5,836 bases of DNA, taken from assembly GCA_900555335.1 (NCBI GenBank), contig USKU01000074.1, positions 1 to 5,836 of the forward strand. Direction: 5' to 3'. Under the pieces are notes generated by a model, which ran no database searches, had not been told where the DNA came from, and worked only from the letters and a program-made list of their open reading frames with translations. Of the stretch, positions 5,804-5,836 are shown piece by piece (the first letter of the stretch is position 1; each line of letters opens with the position of its first letter). This DNA comes from an uncultured Atopobium sp. (lineage in GTDB: Bacteria; Actinomycetota; Coriobacteriia; Coriobacteriales; Atopobiaceae). A program made the translations under genes and the position numbers.

Positions 5804-5836
5804 CGCTCCGAACATATTTGTTCGGAGCGCTTTTTC
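5804..5836 (+). terminator. Rho-independent terminator after the sortase gene
   Basis: CGCTCCGAACA (5804-5814) pairs perfectly with TGTTCGGAGCG (5819-5829) around a TATT loop and is followed by CTTTTT. It lies about 58 bp after the sortase stop codon. A smaller hairpin, TTACAG/CTGTAA at 5762-5776, sits between. The sortase therefore ends its transcription unit here. Confidence 0.85.

Overview
This window looks like chromosome from a low-to-intermediate GC actinobacterium of the Coriobacteriia type (Atopobium/Lancefieldella/Olsenella-like). That placement is an inference from overall protein style: a class B sortase beside single-gene purE and pyridoxamine kinase units, mixed codon use and good AGGAG-type ribosome sites. 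No marker gene here proves it.

Layout, left to right. Positions 1-1427 (+) hold the C-terminal four fifths of an ABC exporter half-transporter (membrane domain plus complete ATPase). A 199-bp spacer carries two arrays of degenerate 7-bp repeats. Positions 1627-2532 (+) encode an unrecognised single-pass membrane protein with a Thr/Ser-rich tail, followed by a strong terminator. A 563-bp convergent gene-free stretch (2533-3095) then holds a perfect 29-bp inverted repeat around a 112-bp AT-rich core, a 14-bp palindrome, and the terminator of the minus-strand gene. Positions 3096-3965 (-) encode pyridoxamine/pyridoxal kinase. A short divergent promoter region with an operator-like dyad leads to purE (4082-4543, +). 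The 264-bp purE-sortase spacer has GC-rich repeats that copy the terminator's 5' arm, then the terminator, then three contiguous 11-bp direct repeats just ahead of a class B sortase (4808-5746, +). A last terminator closes the window.

The genes do not form one pathway: an exporter, B6 salvage, de novo purine synthesis and surface-protein anchoring, mostly as separate short transcription units with their own terminators. All enzyme calls are ordinary families. The less ordinary material is non-coding: the long inverted repeat element, the heptad arrays, the 11-bp triple repeat before the sortase and the reiterated terminator arm. I see no CRISPR array, tRNA, rRNA, transposase or defence system.
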